Of a stretch of DNA of 64,000 nt, positions 16,674 to 25,623 are shown in pieces. The stretch is from Mesorhizobium sp. J8. GTDB taxonomy: Bacteria; Pseudomonadota; Alphaproteobacteria; Rhizobiales; Rhizobiaceae. Location of the stretch: assembly GCF_016591715.1 (NCBI RefSeq), contig NZ_AP024109.1:5873501-5937500 (forward strand), in the 5' to 3' direction. The notes beneath the pieces are model-generated. The model was given only the letters and a program-made list of their open reading frames with translations. It was not told the origin of the DNA and did no database searches. A program made the position numbers and the translations under genes. The stretch's first letter is position 1; the number at the start of each line of letters is the position of its first letter.

Positions 16674-17833
16674 GCCGACTTGAAGCGCGCCATCAGCTCG
16701 GCGCGGCCCGGATCGGTCAGCGTCGCGGCGGCGCCGAACTCGAGCGGCTTCAACAGGTCGGCCGCAGGATAGAGGATCGGATTGTCGAGCACTTCCTTGG
16801 GCAGCAACGCGTTGACCCGTGCATCCGTGCAGGGCGCGCCATTGGCAAGATGCTCCTTCACCGCAACCTTCGGGTTCATCAGATAGTTGAGCAGCGCGTA
16901 ACCGGCCGGCTTGTTCGGCGCGTCCTTCGGAATGGCGTAGAAATCGGTCCAGATCTCGCCGCCTTCTTTGCCGAGCACGTAGGCGATCTCGGGGATGTCG
17001 CGATGGAGCTGCGCGCCGTCATTGGTCCAGCACATCGTCATCCAGGCATCGCCGGCGCGCATCCCCGGCTGGTAGTCGCTCGACACCGCGAACAGATGCG
17101 GCTTCACCTTGAGCAGCAGTTCCTCGGCCTTGGCGAGCTCATCCTGCTTCAGCGAATTGAACGAGTAGCCGTAATATTTCAGCGCATTGCCGATGGTGGT
17201 CAGCTGATAGTCATGCACCATTGTGCGGCCGTCGGCTTCCGCCATGGCGGTATCCCAGAACTCCTTCCAGCTCGTCATCGGCTTGGCGAGCTTCTTGGTA
17301 TTGACGGCAAAGCCGGTCGTGCCCCAGTTCTTCGGCACGGCATAGATCGTCCCGTCGATCGTGCCTTCGGCGGTGAAGCGCGCATCTTCCGACTTGCCGT
17401 CGAAATTCGGCAGCTTCGCCATGTCCAGCGGCTCGATGATGCCGAGCTTCTTGTAGGTCGAGATCGTGTAATTGGTCGGCACGAACAGGCTCCAGCCCGA
17501 GCCGCCGGCCTGCAGCTTGGCCAGCATCTCCTCGTTCGAGCCGAAGACGTTGACCTCCACGGCAACGCCCGTCTCGGCCTTGAAATTCTCGAAGGTCTGC
17601 GGGTCGTGGTAATTCGGCCAGGTGGCGATCGACATGCGGTCGCCGAGGTTTTCGGCGGCAAAGGCCGGCGTCGGCATGATGCCGAGCTCGCGCGCCATCA
17701 CCGCGGTGGCGACACCGAGGCCGGTGAGGCCGAGGAAGTCGCGCCGGCTGATCGAGCCGCGCTTCAGGCGCATCAACTGATCGACGAATTTATCGGGGCT
17801 TATCGGCAGTCCGTCACGATAGGATTTCGGCAT
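16670..17833 (-). CDS. potD: Polyamine-type ABC substrate-binding protein (PotD/PotF-like)
   Basis: This 387-residue periplasmic protein has a twin-arginine signal starting inside the protein (SISRRDFLGLTGLGVATAV at about residues 27-45). The mature part shows the usual MSIATWPNYHDPQTFENFKAE-type start, written here in pieces: IATWPNYHD then FENFKAETGV. The ATG at 17833 is chosen because an AGAGGGAAG ribosome site precedes it; a longer open frame to 17902 has none. It overlaps the end of the ATPase gene by 20 bp. Related proteins bind putrescine or spermidine, and the nearby PuuA/PuuB-like genes support that role. Confidence 0.87.
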   Translation of the reverse strand: MPKSYRDGLPISPDKFVDQLMRLKRGSISRRDFLGLTGLGVATAVMARELGIMPTPAFAAENLGDRMSIATWPNYHDPQTFENFKAETGVAVEVNVFGSNEEMLAKLQAGGSGWSLFVPTNYTISTYKKLGIIEPLDMAKLPNFDGKSEDARFTAEGTIDGTIYAVPKNWGTTGFAVNTKKLAKPMTSWKEFWDTAMAEADGRTMVHDYQLTTIGNALKYYGYSFNSLKQDELAKAEELLLKVKPHLFAVSSDYQPGMRAGDAWMTMCWTNDGAQLHRDIPEIAYVLGKEGGEIWTDFYAIPKDAPNKPAGYALLNYLMNPKVAVKEHLANGAPCTDARVNALLPKEVLDNPILYPAADLLKPLEFGAAATLTDPGRAELMARFKSA

Positions 17834-18983
17834 TTTGGTCTTCCCTCTGGTTGGTCCCGTTATTGTTGGCGTGCGGAAACGCCAGCGGCGCTCCGGCGGC
17901 AAAGCCGATGGCGACGGGTTCGCCCGGCTTGAACAGATTGCCCTGGCCGGTCACGTGATCGGCCTTGGCGAGCAGCGATCCGATACCCTGGACCTCGATC
18001 GCGTACTCCGCCGTCGAGCCCAGGAAGATGCGGTTGCGGATGATGCCTTGCAGGGCGCCTTCGCTTGGCGAGAGGCTAAGCGATTCCGGCCGCAGGCTGA
18101 CCGATACCGCCTCGCCCCGGCTGAGCGGCACCCGCTTGCGCGCCGCAATCACCGTGCCGTCGGCGAGCGCGATGTCGACGAGGTCGCCGGAAAGCCCGGC
18201 CACCTTGCCGCTCAAGAGATTGGTCTTGCCGACGAAATCGGCGACGAACAGGTCGGCCGGCTCGTCATAGATCTCGCTCGGCTGCCCGAGCTGAACGACG
18301 CGGCCGCCATTCATGACGCAGACGAAGTCGCTCATCGACAGCGCTTCCTCCTGGTCGTGCGTCACCAGCACGAAGGTAATGCCGATCTCGCGCTGCAGGT
18401 TCTGCAGCTCGATCTGCATGTCGGTGCGCAGCTTCTTGTCGAGCGCCGCCAGCGGCTCGTCGAGCAGCAGCACCGCCGGCTTGTTGACCAGCGCGCGGGC
18501 GAGCGCGACGCGCTGCTGCTGGCCGCCGGACAGCTCGTGGATCTTGCGGCGGCCATAACCGGTGAGTTGCACCATTGAAAGCGCCTCGCCCGCCCTCTGG
18601 CTGATCTCGCGCGACGACAGCCTGGGCCGCGCCTGGCGCAGCCCGTAGGAGATGTTCTCCTCGACATCGAGATGCGGGAACAGCGCATATTGCTGGAACA
18701 CCATATTGACCGGGCGCCGGTAGGGCGGCGTTCCGGCCATGTCACGGCCGCGGATCAGCACCTGACCCTCGCTCGGCTGCTCGAAGCCACCGATCATGCG
18801 CAGGCACGTCGTCTTGCCGCAGCCGGAAGGACCGAGCAGCGCGACGAAGGCGGAGGGCGGGATGGCAAGGTCGATGCCGCTCACCGCGGTGACCGCGCCA
18901 TAGCGCTTGGTGACCGCGCGAAATTCGATATCGGGCACTGCAGTCAAGCCACGGGCTCCAGCGACAGCATGAGGCAATGTCAT
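17814..18983 (-). CDS. potA: Polyamine-type ABC transporter ATP-binding protein (PotA-like)
   Basis: A 389-residue ATPase. Walker A is GPSGCGKTT near residue 52, signature LSGGQQQRVALARAL near 152, Walker B LLLDEPLAALD near 173, followed by VTHDQEEALSMSD. A C-terminal TOBE-type domain fills residues 250-370. It is the first gene of the operon that continues with the binding protein, two permeases and SDR. The start at 18983 lies on the same CATG as the first possible start of the divergent LuxR gene; an internal GTG 15 codons later (before PDIEFRAVTKRYG) is an alternative. Confidence 0.87.
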   Translation of the reverse strand: MTLPHAVAGARGLTAVPDIEFRAVTKRYGAVTAVSGIDLAIPPSAFVALLGPSGCGKTTCLRMIGGFEQPSEGQVLIRGRDMAGTPPYRRPVNMVFQQYALFPHLDVEENISYGLRQARPRLSSREISQRAGEALSMVQLTGYGRRKIHELSGGQQQRVALARALVNKPAVLLLDEPLAALDKKLRTDMQIELQNLQREIGITFVLVTHDQEEALSMSDFVCVMNGGRVVQLGQPSEIYDEPADLFVADFVGKTNLLSGKVAGLSGDLVDIALADGTVIAARKRVPLSRGEAVSVSLRPESLSLSPSEGALQGIIRNRIFLGSTAEYAIEVQGIGSLLAKADHVTGQGNLFKPGEPVAIGFAAGAPLAFPHANNNGTNQREDQNAEILS

Positions 18984-19011
18984 GACGCTAGCAGAGCCAA
19001 TGGCGCCTAGT

Positions 19012-19033
19012 ATATACCTCGCAGGTGGTATAT
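19012..19033. promoter_or_regulatory. Candidate operator between Pot operon and LuxR gene
   Basis: ATATACC-N8-GGTATAT is a perfect 22-bp dyad in the short divergent region. Its size and symmetry suit binding of a LuxR-type dimer. It would fall inside the LuxR gene if that gene began at 18982 or 19000, which favours the later start at 19066. Confidence 0.45.
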
Positions 19034-19065
19034 TTAGCCGATTTTATCGTTTAGAGGGGTATGGA

Positions 19066-19878
19066 TTGGCCGCCTCCCGCAGTGACGACTACAATGCCTT
19101 GGCTGCGGTGATAGCCGCCGCGCGCGAGACCGGCGGCGACAATTTCGGCAAGGCGATCGTCGGCTGGCTGCGCGGCCATGTCCGCTTCGACCATTGCGTC
19201 ATCTTCGGCTATCGCGGCGCCGCGCGGCCGCCGCTCCTGTTCGAGACCTTCTCGCCGGCGGAGAGCCACATCTTCGTCGCGCTCTATCAGGAAGGGCCCT
19301 ATCTGCTCGACCCCTTCCATCACGCCGCGGTCGAGCGCAAGGAGGGTTTCTGGCGCATGCGCGAGCTGGCGCCGGACCGCTTCTATGCCAGCGAATATTA
19401 TCGCTCCTATTACAGCCAGACCCGGCTTGCCGAGGAGGTCGGCTTCTTCGTGCCGCTGGTCGGCAAGGACGCGCTGGTGCTGTCGCTGATGCGGCTGCGC
19501 GCCACCGGTCCGTTCGGAACCGCCGACGCCAGGCTGCTGCGCGACATGGCACCGGCGGTGATCGGCTTCTGCAAGCAGCGCTGGCCGGCTTTGCCCACCG
19601 ACGAGGTTGCGGCCCAGCCATCCGGCGATGCCATCGCGATGACCAACGAACACGACCGGGCGCATATCTGGAAGAGCCTGTCCTTGACCTCGCGCGAAAA
19701 GCAGGTCGTCGACCTGGTGCTTCAAGGGCACTCCACAGAATCGATCGCCAGGGCGCTGCGCATCGTGCCGGGAACCGTCAAGGTCCACCGCCGCAACATC
19801 TACCGCAAGCTGAAGATCAAGTCGCAGGCCGGTCTCTTCGCCCGCTTCGTCGAGATCATCGACGCGCGGATCGGATAG
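19066..19878 (+). CDS. LuxR-family transcriptional regulator
   Basis: The C-terminal 60 residues form a clear LuxR helix-turn-helix (LTSREKQVVDLVLQGHSTES ... GTVKVHRRNIYRKLKIKSQA). The N-terminal part (about 180 residues) has no motif I can name and does not show the conserved residues of acyl-homoserine-lactone binding domains. In-frame starts exist at 18982 (ATG), 19000 (ATG) and 19066 (TTG). I prefer 19066 (270 residues) because AGAGGGG lies 6 bases before it and because the earlier starts would place the dyad at 19012-19033 inside the gene. Divergent from the Pot operon, it probably controls it. The family is certain; the start is not. Confidence 0.85.
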   Translation: MAASRSDDYNALAAVIAAARETGGDNFGKAIVGWLRGHVRFDHCVIFGYRGAARPPLLFETFSPAESHIFVALYQEGPYLLDPFHHAAVERKEGFWRMRELAPDRFYASEYYRSYYSQTRLAEEVGFFVPLVGKDALVLSLMRLRATGPFGTADARLLRDMAPAVIGFCKQRWPALPTDEVAAQPSGDAIAMTNEHDRAHIWKSLSLTSREKQVVDLVLQGHSTESIARALRIVPGTVKVHRRNIYRKLKIKSQAGLFARFVEIIDARIG

Positions 19879-20006
19879 CAACCCCGGCCGCCTTGCGGCA
19901 GCTCGCGATGAACGTCTATCGTGCGGCCGAAACGGCCGGCCGGCTATCCCGGCGTCGGATCGAGTGACGAAACAGATTTCAGGACGGATCAGGCAGCGCA
20001 GAGCCA

Positions 20007-20705
20007 ATGGCCGACAAAACACGATTCGGACTGACCGCCCTCGATACAGTGCCCCTGCATGAAAAAGTCTATCTGGAACTCGTGCGGGCGCTGATGTCAG
20101 GCCAGCTCCAGCCCGGCCAGAAGCTGACCTCGCGCAAGCTCGCCAAGGAACTCGGCACCAGCGACATGCCGGTTCGCAGCGCCTTCATGCGGCTGCAGGC
20201 GCTGCGGGCGTTGAGCCCGATGCCGAACGGCAGCGTCGAGGTGCCGCTGCTTTCGGCCGACCGCTTCCAGCAGCTGACCGCCGTGCGCACGGTCCTGGAA
20301 GGCACGGCCGCCGAGCTCGCGACAAAGCGCATCAACGGCAACAACCTGCGCGCGATCCGCCGTCTCTGCGCCGAGCTCACCCAGGCCGCCCGCAGCGGCG
20401 ACATCGACGCCTATCTGCGCAAGAACCACGACTTCAAGTTCGGGGTTTACCGCCATTGCGGCAACGAGCAGATGATCTTCCTGATCGAGACGGTGTGGAT
20501 GCAGGTCGGCCCTTTCCTGCGTAATCTGCGCATCGGCTTCGAGGACGACCTCGCCGGCATTCTCGGCATCGACTATCACGAGGAAGTCGTGGCGGCGATC
20601 GAGGCCCGCGACGGCGAAAGGGCGCGAGCCGCGATCGTGCGCGATATCGCCGAAGGCGCGACGCACATCCTGGAGCAGATCAGGTTCCCGAAACAGCGGC
20701 ATTAG
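20007..20705 (+). CDS. GntR-family (FCD) transcriptional regulator
   Basis: A 232-residue regulator. The winged helix-turn-helix covers about residues 12-75 (HEKVYLELVRALMSGQLQPG ... SRKLAKELGTSDMPVRSAFM). The all-helical FCD effector domain follows, with likely metal ligands in RKNHDFKFGVYRHC and DYHEEVVAAIEARD. FCD regulators usually sense small carboxylates or amino acids. It precedes the second glutamine synthetase gene by 286 bp in the same direction. It may act on that gene, on the Pot operon, or on the TGGT-N3-ACCA dyads near 3.9 kb. Confidence 0.9.
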   Translation: MADKTRFGLTALDTVPLHEKVYLELVRALMSGQLQPGQKLTSRKLAKELGTSDMPVRSAFMRLQALRALSPMPNGSVEVPLLSADRFQQLTAVRTVLEGTAAELATKRINGNNLRAIRRLCAELTQAARSGDIDAYLRKNHDFKFGVYRHCGNEQMIFLIETVWMQVGPFLRNLRIGFEDDLAGILGIDYHEEVVAAIEARDGERARAAIVRDIAEGATHILEQIRFPKQRH

Positions 20706-20991
20706 CATTCGGGATGTTGGCGATCCTTCGCGCCGGCATCAATGGTTTCAGCTGCATCCTATCCAGTAACGACTGCTCGAATGCCCCTTGGCTTTCCTCC
20801 ACTCGCCAGCTATGTTGCGATCGCAGATCGCGCAAAGCGGACCCGAAATGCCTCCCGATATCCCGGCTAGTGACTTGAAAAAATGAAGGAAACCCGCTCG
20901 GCACCAGCCGCGCTGACCTTCACGAACTCACAAGCTGAAAATTGGATATCGTAGCCGGCAGGGCTACAGCACCCAGAAAGGGGGCTGGAAA

Positions 20992-22347
20992 TTGAGCGAT
21001 GCGATTGCGGACGTTTTGAAGTGGCTGGACAGCAGGAAGGACATCCAGAGCCTCAGGGCTGCGGTGTGCGACCTGAACGGCATCATGCGCGGCAAGCGCA
21101 TTCCGGTCGAGCAGGCGCGCAAGGCGCTCGAAGGCAAGCTGCGTATGCCCTACTCCGCCATCGGGCTCGACATCTGGGGCGAGGACATCGAAGGCAACGC
21201 CCAGGTGTTCTCGACCGGCGACGCCGACGGGCTTTGCCATTGGACGGGCCGCGGCATCCTGCCCGTCAACTGGACGGCGCATCCGACGGCGCTGTTGCCG
21301 GTCTGGCTGGCGGATGACAGCGGCGCTCCCTATCTTGGCGATCCGCGCCGGGCGCTGGCCCGCATCCTCGACCGCTACGCCGCGCTCGGCCTGACGCCCG
21401 TCACCGCGACCGAGCTCGAATTCTACCTTGTCGACCCGACCTCGCAACGGCCCGTCGGCCCGGTCTCGCCGGTGACCGGGCGGCGCCTCGATTCCGACGC
21501 GGCGCTTTCCATCGACGAGGTCGACGATTTCGAAGCCTTCATCCACGATATCTACGAAGCCTGCCGCATGCAGGACATTCCGGTCGATACCGCCATCGCC
21601 GAGAACGGCGTCGGCCAGTTCGAGATCAATCTCAACCATGTGCCCGACGCCTTACGCGCCGCGGACGACGCCGTGCTCTTCAAGCGCACCGTCAAGGGCA
21701 TTGCCCGCAAGCACGGCTTTGCCGCTTGCTTCATGGCCAAGCCCTATGGCGAGCGCGCCGGCAATGGTTTCCATGTCCATTTCAGCGTCCTCGACAGAGA
21801 GGGCCGCAACATCTTCGACGACGGCTCGGACCAAGGCTCCGATACGATGCGCCACGCCGTCGGCGGCCTGCTCGCCGCGATGGCCCAGAGCACGCTGGTG
21901 TTCGCGCCGCATTTCAACTCCTACCGCCGGCTGCGGCCGCGATCCTATGCGCCGACCGCCGTCGCCTGGGGTTATGAAAACCGCATGGTGGCGATCCGCA
22001 TTCCTGGCGGCCCTTCGGCCGCGCGACGCATCGAGCATCGCGTCTCCGGCGCAGACGCCAATCCCTATCTGGTGCTGGCGGCGATTCTCGGCGCGGCGTT
22101 GATCGGCATCGAGCGCCAGCTCTCGCCAGGCGAGCCGACCGGCGGCGAGGGTCAGGGACTGACGCTCGCCAAGCTGCCGCCCGACTGGGCCTCGGCAATC
22201 GCCGCCTTCGAGGCCGGCCCGCGTGTCGCCGAGATCTTCCCGGACGTGCTGCGCGACGCCTTCGTCGCCTGCAAGCGCCAGGAGCTGAACACCTTCGCCC
22301 TCAACGTCAGCGACTTCGAGATCGAGACCTATCTGGAGAGCGTCTGA
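20992..22347 (+). CDS. Second glutamine synthetase-family ligase (PuuA/FluG-like)
   Basis: A 451-residue glutamine synthetase-family protein started at a TTG preceded by AAAGGGGGC. The N-terminal part has AAVCDLNGIMRGKRIPVEQA. The catalytic domain shows TATELEFYLVDP near residue 138, GVGQFEINLNHV near 205, GFHVHFSVLDREG near 258 and RRIEHRVSGADANPYL near 343. It is only distantly similar to the PuuA-like protein at 12335-13705, so it may join glutamate to a different amine. It is the last chromosomal gene before the island; the initiator-tRNA-like core sits 194 bp downstream. Confidence 0.85.
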   Translation: MSDAIADVLKWLDSRKDIQSLRAAVCDLNGIMRGKRIPVEQARKALEGKLRMPYSAIGLDIWGEDIEGNAQVFSTGDADGLCHWTGRGILPVNWTAHPTALLPVWLADDSGAPYLGDPRRALARILDRYAALGLTPVTATELEFYLVDPTSQRPVGPVSPVTGRRLDSDAALSIDEVDDFEAFIHDIYEACRMQDIPVDTAIAENGVGQFEINLNHVPDALRAADDAVLFKRTVKGIARKHGFAACFMAKPYGERAGNGFHVHFSVLDREGRNIFDDGSDQGSDTMRHAVGGLLAAMAQSTLVFAPHFNSYRRLRPRSYAPTAVAWGYENRMVAIRIPGGPSAARRIEHRVSGADANPYLVLAAILGAALIGIERQLSPGEPTGGEGQGLTLAKLPPDWASAIAAFEAGPRVAEIFPDVLRDAFVACKRQELNTFALNVSDFEIETYLESV

Positions 22348-22454
22348 GGCCGGGCCGGTCGAGGACGCGATGCGGTCGCTTCAGAATCTCCGCACTCGCG
22401 AGATGCGTGCGACGCGCAAGCCAGCTGAGTTTAAGCTCCGCCGGCTAACATTAC

Positions 22455-24185
22455 TTAGGGCCTGGTTTGCGCACCAGTCTCTGATTGCGGGGAGCGGAGC
22501 TGGATACAAGCACGCCCGCGTGAGGCGGGCGTTTTTTGAGATTGGTTGCGGGGACCCGATGCCCCTTTTGTCATAACATTGTCAGGCCTTTGATTTTGGC
22601 CAGCTTTGGCGATTTCGAGGATCCCGAAGAGTTCGCCGCGTAGCTCGGCATGCACCTCACCGCGCTTGTCGCTCGGCGTGAGCACGATCTCTCCGATCAA
22701 CGAGCGCAACGCCTCGGCGGCGGGACGTCCGTCCTCGTGGTCGTCGAGCGACTGCGTGAACTGCTCCACCCGCTTGCGGTAGAGAACCGCGATGTTGGGA
22801 TGCAGGTTGGGCACGTCAGTGGGCGCCTCGGCTAGACGCGCGATGATCTCCGCCTTCTGCTTTTCCAGGTCTTCCATTCTCGCTTTCATCGAAGGTTGGT
22901 ACAGGCCATCCTCGATCGCGGCCATGATGCCGGCGATGGCGCTCTCAATCTTGTCGAGCGCCTTGCGGTCCTGTTCGCTCTGCGCGCGACGCTCCTGGTT
23001 GAGGCGGTTGGTCTCCTGAGCATAAGCTCTGATCGCTTCAGCCACGGCATCGGCCGAGACGAGCCTTTCCTTCAGGCCTGCGAGCACTCGCTGCTCGATC
23101 TTCTCGCGGGTGATGGTACGGCCGTTGTCGCAGATGCCGCGGCGCTGGTGGTTCAGGCAGGCATAACGATCGCGAGTGAACAGCCCGTAGCGCCCGCCGC
23201 AGCAGCCGCAGGTAAGCAAGCCGGAAAGCAGAGAGACCGGCCGTTTCATCGTGTGCAGCTTCCTGGCGCGGGCCTTGCGCGTGGCGATCGCCACCGCCTC
23301 GAACTGGCTGGCGATGGATTTCTGTCTCTCCTTCACGGCCTGCCACAATTCATCCTCGACGATCCTGAGGTGCGGCACCTCGGTGCGGATCCATTTGATT
23401 GGCGGATTGGGCCGAGAGACGCGCTTGCCAGTGGCAGGATCCTTGACGAAGTGCAGGCGGTTCCACACCAGCACGCCGGTGTAGAGCTCGTTGTTAATGA
23501 CGCCGGTCCCCCGGATCACATGCCCGCGCACGCTGGTATCGCCCCAGTGCCGGCCGAGCGGACCGGGAATGTTCTCCTTGTTGAGGTCGACGGCGATCGC
23601 CTTGGGGCTCTTGCCGGAGGCGAACTCTCGGAAAATGCGGCGCACGATGGTCGCTTCCTCCGGCACGATCTCGCGGTCGCCACGGACGGGCTCGCCTGCG
23701 GCATCGAGTTTCTTCACCACCCGGTAGCCGTAGCACAGCCCGCCCCCGGCCTTACCCTTCTCCACCCTGCCTCGCAGGCCGCGATGGGTCTTGAGGGCAA
23801 GGTCCTTCAGGAACAGGGCATTCATCGTGCCCTTGAGGCCGACATGCAGTTCGCTGATCTCGCCCTCGGCCAGAGTGACGATGGTTACGCCGGCGAATTT
23901 GAGATGCTTGAAGAGAGTGGCGACGTCCGCCTGGTCGCGGCTGATGCGATCGAGCGCCTCGGCCAGCACCACATCGAAGCGGCCGCGCTGCGCATCGCGT
24001 ATCAGATGCTGGATGCCCTGCCGCAGGACTGTGCTGGCGCCTGAGATCGCAGCATCCTGATAGGTTCCCACCACGCTCCAACCCTCGCGCGCCGCCTGCT
24101 CGCGGCACAGCCTCGACTGGTCCTCGATCGAGGCATCCCGTTGGCTGTCGGAGGAATAGCGGGCATAGAGTGCGACACGGGTCAT
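22455..24185 (-). CDS. Large serine recombinase (integrase of the island)
   Basis: A 576-residue recombinase. The N-terminal resolvase domain begins VALYARYSSDSQRD, with the nucleophile probably Ser11, and continues with LAEALDRISRDQADV. A Recombinase domain (about residues 160-290) and a zinc ribbon (LLTCGCCGG ... YACLNHQRRGICDN) follow, then a coiled coil near residues 400-450. The ATG at 24185 overlaps the preceding small gene (ATGA). The open frame runs through the attachment core at 22541-22555, so the last 26 residues are encoded by flanking chromosome. In an excised circle the frame would instead read NQFYHKSITVPV and stop. It probably integrates the element at tRNA-fMet. Confidence 0.88.
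   Translation of the reverse strand: MTRVALYARYSSDSQRDASIEDQSRLCREQAAREGWSVVGTYQDAAISGASTVLRQGIQHLIRDAQRGRFDVVLAEALDRISRDQADVATLFKHLKFAGVTIVTLAEGEISELHVGLKGTMNALFLKDLALKTHRGLRGRVEKGKAGGGLCYGYRVVKKLDAAGEPVRGDREIVPEEATIVRRIFREFASGKSPKAIAVDLNKENIPGPLGRHWGDTSVRGHVIRGTGVINNELYTGVLVWNRLHFVKDPATGKRVSRPNPPIKWIRTEVPHLRIVEDELWQAVKERQKSIASQFEAVAIATRKARARKLHTMKRPVSLLSGLLTCGCCGGRYGLFTRDRYACLNHQRRGICDNGRTITREKIEQRVLAGLKERLVSADAVAEAIRAYAQETNRLNQERRAQSEQDRKALDKIESAIAGIMAAIEDGLYQPSMKARMEDLEKQKAEIIARLAEAPTDVPNLHPNIAVLYRKRVEQFTQSLDDHEDGRPAAEALRSLIGEIVLTPSDKRGEVHAELRGELFGILEIAKAGQNQRPDNVMTKGASGPRNQSQKTPASRGRACIQLRSPQSETGAQTRP
22513..22537 (+). terminator. Rho-independent terminator after glutamine synthetase gene
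   Basis: CGCCCGC-GTGAG-GCGGGCG followed by six T forms a good plus-strand terminator, 165 bp after the glutamine synthetase stop. Before island insertion this would also have lain directly behind tRNA-fMet (on the other strand). It lies within the last codons of the minus-strand recombinase frame. Confidence 0.7.
22541..22555. other. Island left attachment core (tRNA-fMet 3' end)
   Basis: ATTGGTTGCGGGGAC is identical to the 3' end of tRNA-fMet plus two flanking bases at 61587-61601, and to 38952-38966. On the left is chromosome-like DNA, on the right a serine recombinase. This is the expected layout of an attachment site left by integration into a tRNA 3' end. Confidence 0.75.
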
Positions 24186-24457
24186 GGCGGCAGATCCTCT
24201 CTCCTGGTCCCAAGGGGGCTGCCATCCTGCCCCCTGCCCTCTCCCTCTCGGCGGCCCGGCCGATTGTCGTTCGCCGCCGGCCCCGCCTCGAATGCTTCCC
24301 GCGCCAATTGCCGGCCGATCAGCCGGGCGATATCCAGAACCACCCGGTCCATCCTGGCCGCCGCCGTGAGTTCGGAGCGCCCCTCTGGGCTCACGAGGTC
24401 GCCATTGTCGTTCGCCGGAACCAACGCCTTCGGCCCAGTGCTGGTTTCCTCTGCCAT
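24182..24457 (-). CDS. Small protein upstream of recombinase
   Basis: A 91-residue protein with no known fold that I can name. It carries two copies of the ANDN motif that is frequent in small alphaproteobacterial proteins (VPANDNGD and PAANDNRPG) and a middle helix, DRVVLDIARLIGRQLAREAF. The ATG at 24457 is preceded by GGAGAG; an open frame continues to 24523. It overlaps the recombinase start by 4 bp, so the two are translated together. Similar small genes are common before integrase-type recombinases, which suggests an accessory role, but this is inference. Confidence 0.6.
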   Translation of the reverse strand: MAEETSTGPKALVPANDNGDLVSPEGRSELTAAARMDRVVLDIARLIGRQLAREAFEAGPAANDNRPGRREGEGRGQDGSPLGTRREDLPP

Positions 24458-24759
24458 CGCGGTCGCTCTCCCAATGGTGGATCGACCCGCCATCAGAGTC
24501 CTTCGGACGGCGAAGGAAAGCACAAAGTTGATGTCGTAGGGCCACAGCGTACAATGACTTGCGCCGGGCGGTTTCGTCTCCCAGCTAATCGCCGAGAGAG
24601 GCGATAGCGCTCAGTTAAAGGGACACCCGTTGACCGGGACTATCGTGCGTTCCAACTGGTTTTGGTGAGAGCAGTTGCAGACACTCGAACACTTAAAACC
24701 AAGGTGATTCCCTATGTCGTCTCCGCAATGGCCGCCAGAGCACACCCACGCGATCGCCG
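24458..24759. other. Gap upstream of the recombinase operon
   Basis: About 300 bp without a convincing gene. Short open frames exist on the minus strand (24611-24823), but they overlap the end of the next gene and lack recognisable content. The region should hold the promoter of the small gene and recombinase. Confidence 0.35.
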
Positions 24760-25473
24760 TTACGGCGAAATCCCCGATACGCCAGCGCTTCCTTTGCACT
24801 CCTGATGCCTTCCTTGCGCGCATGAAGCGATGATGGTTGTCGGATCAATGTGATGGTAGCGGGCAAGGTCATCGAGCACCGACCGGATGTGACGCCAGGG
24901 GAATTCGTCTGAATCCTCCCAATGTTCACCGTAGCGCAGGATAACCAAGAGCTTAGCCAAGACGCCTTCAACGGAGCATGCCGGAGTCAGCGGCAGGTCA
25001 TCCATGAGCGCCTGTTCCGCCGCTTCCGCCCTCTGTATTAGTTCGTCAGTTCTCGAAAACCCGATCTCGGCATCAGCAGCGTCCCAGCGCGCCTGATGTG
25101 CCTCTAGCTCCGAAAACGCTCTGCCCCATGCCACTTCGTTTTCGGGAGAATAGAGTTCGTCGAGACTCTCGACGGAGTGGACCGTCTTTTCCCCGCCGCC
25201 GGCAAGCTGCATCTTAGCACAGGGAAACCCGATCACTTTGACGAGATATGTCTCCAACTGCTGTTGTTTCTGGCACAGCGCCAAGGTCGAGCTGTGAGCC
25301 TCGTGCCAGCTCTCACACAACCGAAGAGCTGGATCGTCCTGCCGACCCTTGATCGAAATATCCTCTCGCGCCCGAGCGCCAAATGGCCACAATCCAGCCA
25401 CCGAAACGATCTGCGTCATCAGCCGCCGCCGGGTGACGAAAGACAAAGGCGTGGTATTGTCGGAATCAGCCAT
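24760..25473 (-). CDS. Hypothetical protein with Tat-like N-terminus
   Basis: A 237-residue protein not assigned to a family. Residues 15-35 (TRRRLMTQIVSVAGLWPFGA) look like a twin-arginine signal, though the third arginine and short hydrophobic part make it imperfect. The middle is rich in charged helices (ETYLVKVIGF, ELEAHQARWDAADAEIG), and the end has cysteines in CAQGRHQEC. It has the look of a small protein kept in rhizobial islands. The 150 bp upstream separate it from a divergent helix-turn-helix gene, which might control it. Confidence 0.6.
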   Translation of the reverse strand: MADSDNTTPLSFVTRRRLMTQIVSVAGLWPFGARAREDISIKGRQDDPALRLCESWHEAHSSTLALCQKQQQLETYLVKVIGFPCAKMQLAGGGEKTVHSVESLDELYSPENEVAWGRAFSELEAHQARWDAADAEIGFSRTDELIQRAEAAEQALMDDLPLTPACSVEGVLAKLLVILRYGEHWEDSDEFPWRHIRSVLDDLARYHHIDPTTIIASCAQGRHQECKGSAGVSGISP

Positions 25474-25623
25474 GATCCGAGCTCCTAACAGCTTGGGTTG
25501 TGGTCAGGCCGAATAGGGTGTCGCACCACCCTGTTCGGCCGCTTTACAACGAACAGTCATAAATGATGCAGGAAGCGCTTTCAATTCTTTTAGCATCATA
25601 TGATGCCATAGGAATCATAATCG

